A stretch of 64,000 bases of DNA. It comes from Strigamia acuminata. Its lineage: Eukaryota; Arthropoda; Chilopoda; Geophilomorpha; Linotaeniidae. Numbering within the stretch: position 1 is the stretch's first letter; every line of letters starts with the position of its first letter. Location: the NCBI GenBank assembly GCA_949358305.1, contig OX442314.1, positions 47,686,581-47,750,580 of the forward strand. The letters run 5' to 3'. Made by a program: the position numbers and the translations under genes. Under the pieces are notes generated by a model. That model saw only the letters and a list, made by a program, of their open reading frames with translations, was not told the DNA's origin and did not search any database. Below are positions 63,924 through 64,000 of this stretch, piece after piece.

Positions 63924-64000
63924 AGACGCCAGATTAGAGAAAGATTTAGAAGTCTTAAAACGGAATGGACTGACTTTAAACGCGAAAAAGTGTTGTTTTG
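63924..64000 (+). pseudogene. Gypsy RT fragment at the window edge
   Basis: DARLEKDLEVLKRNGLTLNA continues to KKCCF, the conserved RT stretch just after YxDD, as at 58950-59010. It extends beyond the window. Its first base abuts the PUF60-like sequence on the opposite strand. Confidence 0.7.

Noticed and set aside
1-64000. CRISPR-like arrays
   Set aside because: The tandem repeats present are coding heptads or short satellites without unique spacers, and the genome is animal.
1-64000. tRNA or rRNA genes
   Set aside because: I saw no convincing cloverleaf or rRNA core by eye; a tRNAscan or Rfam run would be decisive.

Overview
This is a window of an animal genome, most likely an invertebrate. 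It has spliced genes with short (55-65 bp) GT-AG introns, AT-rich spacers, a DEG/ENaC channel gene, Tudor- and PUF60-type sequence, and a dense load of Gypsy, Copia, LINE, Tc1, hAT and MITE sequence. I see no bacterial operon, CRISPR array, rRNA or tRNA gene. I cannot name the species; an arthropod-like animal is my best guess.

Layout. 1-1200: remains of a Pro-rich repeat gene. 1380-20588: left copy of a segmental duplication, split by a young 12.2 kb Gypsy-type LTR retrotransposon (2737-14937, minus strand) with 610-bp LTRs that differ at one base by eye and a 4-bp target duplication. 15280-19153: a tandem pair of genes (A1, B1) from an unrecognised family. 20590-26960: retroelement debris and dispersed repeats. 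26963-35068: right copy of the duplication, with a Tc1-like insertion (27281-28676), genes A2 and B2, and a Tudor/RS two-exon fragment. 35070-46980: Copia, LINE, solo-LTR and hAT (43086-44718) insertions in repeats that include ULP1-like protease remnants. 47015-48640: a third family copy (B3) plus an inverted antisense/sense duplicate of a piece of its coding sequence. 49867-55905: an 11-exon gene encoding two complete DEG/ENaC channel modules in one reading frame. 56600-63350: more degenerate retroelement, hAT, MULE and ULP1-like pieces. 63447-64000: a PUF60-like fragment running into a Gypsy reverse-transcriptase piece at the window edge.

Three things stand out. (1) The DEG/ENaC gene gives a predicted 799-residue, four-membrane-segment protein. 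The two halves share the intron-phase series 0,1,0,0,2, which points to tandem duplication followed by fusion through a shared exon. (2) The Gypsy element carries a third, internal LTR between gag and pol. This LTR keeps the promoter-like core but lacks the 90 bp that hold the polyadenylation signal. Gag ends in a textbook -1 frameshift signal, yet the shifted frame stops before the protease, so pol seems to need its own transcript. (3) The A/B family is expanding here, with a 21-bp coding minisatellite (DDENWRS-type heptads), paired JAZ-like zinc fingers in one copy only, and nearby antisense or hairpin fragments of its own coding sequence.

Several insertions have an empty, paralogous target site inside the same window, which fixes their ends to the base.
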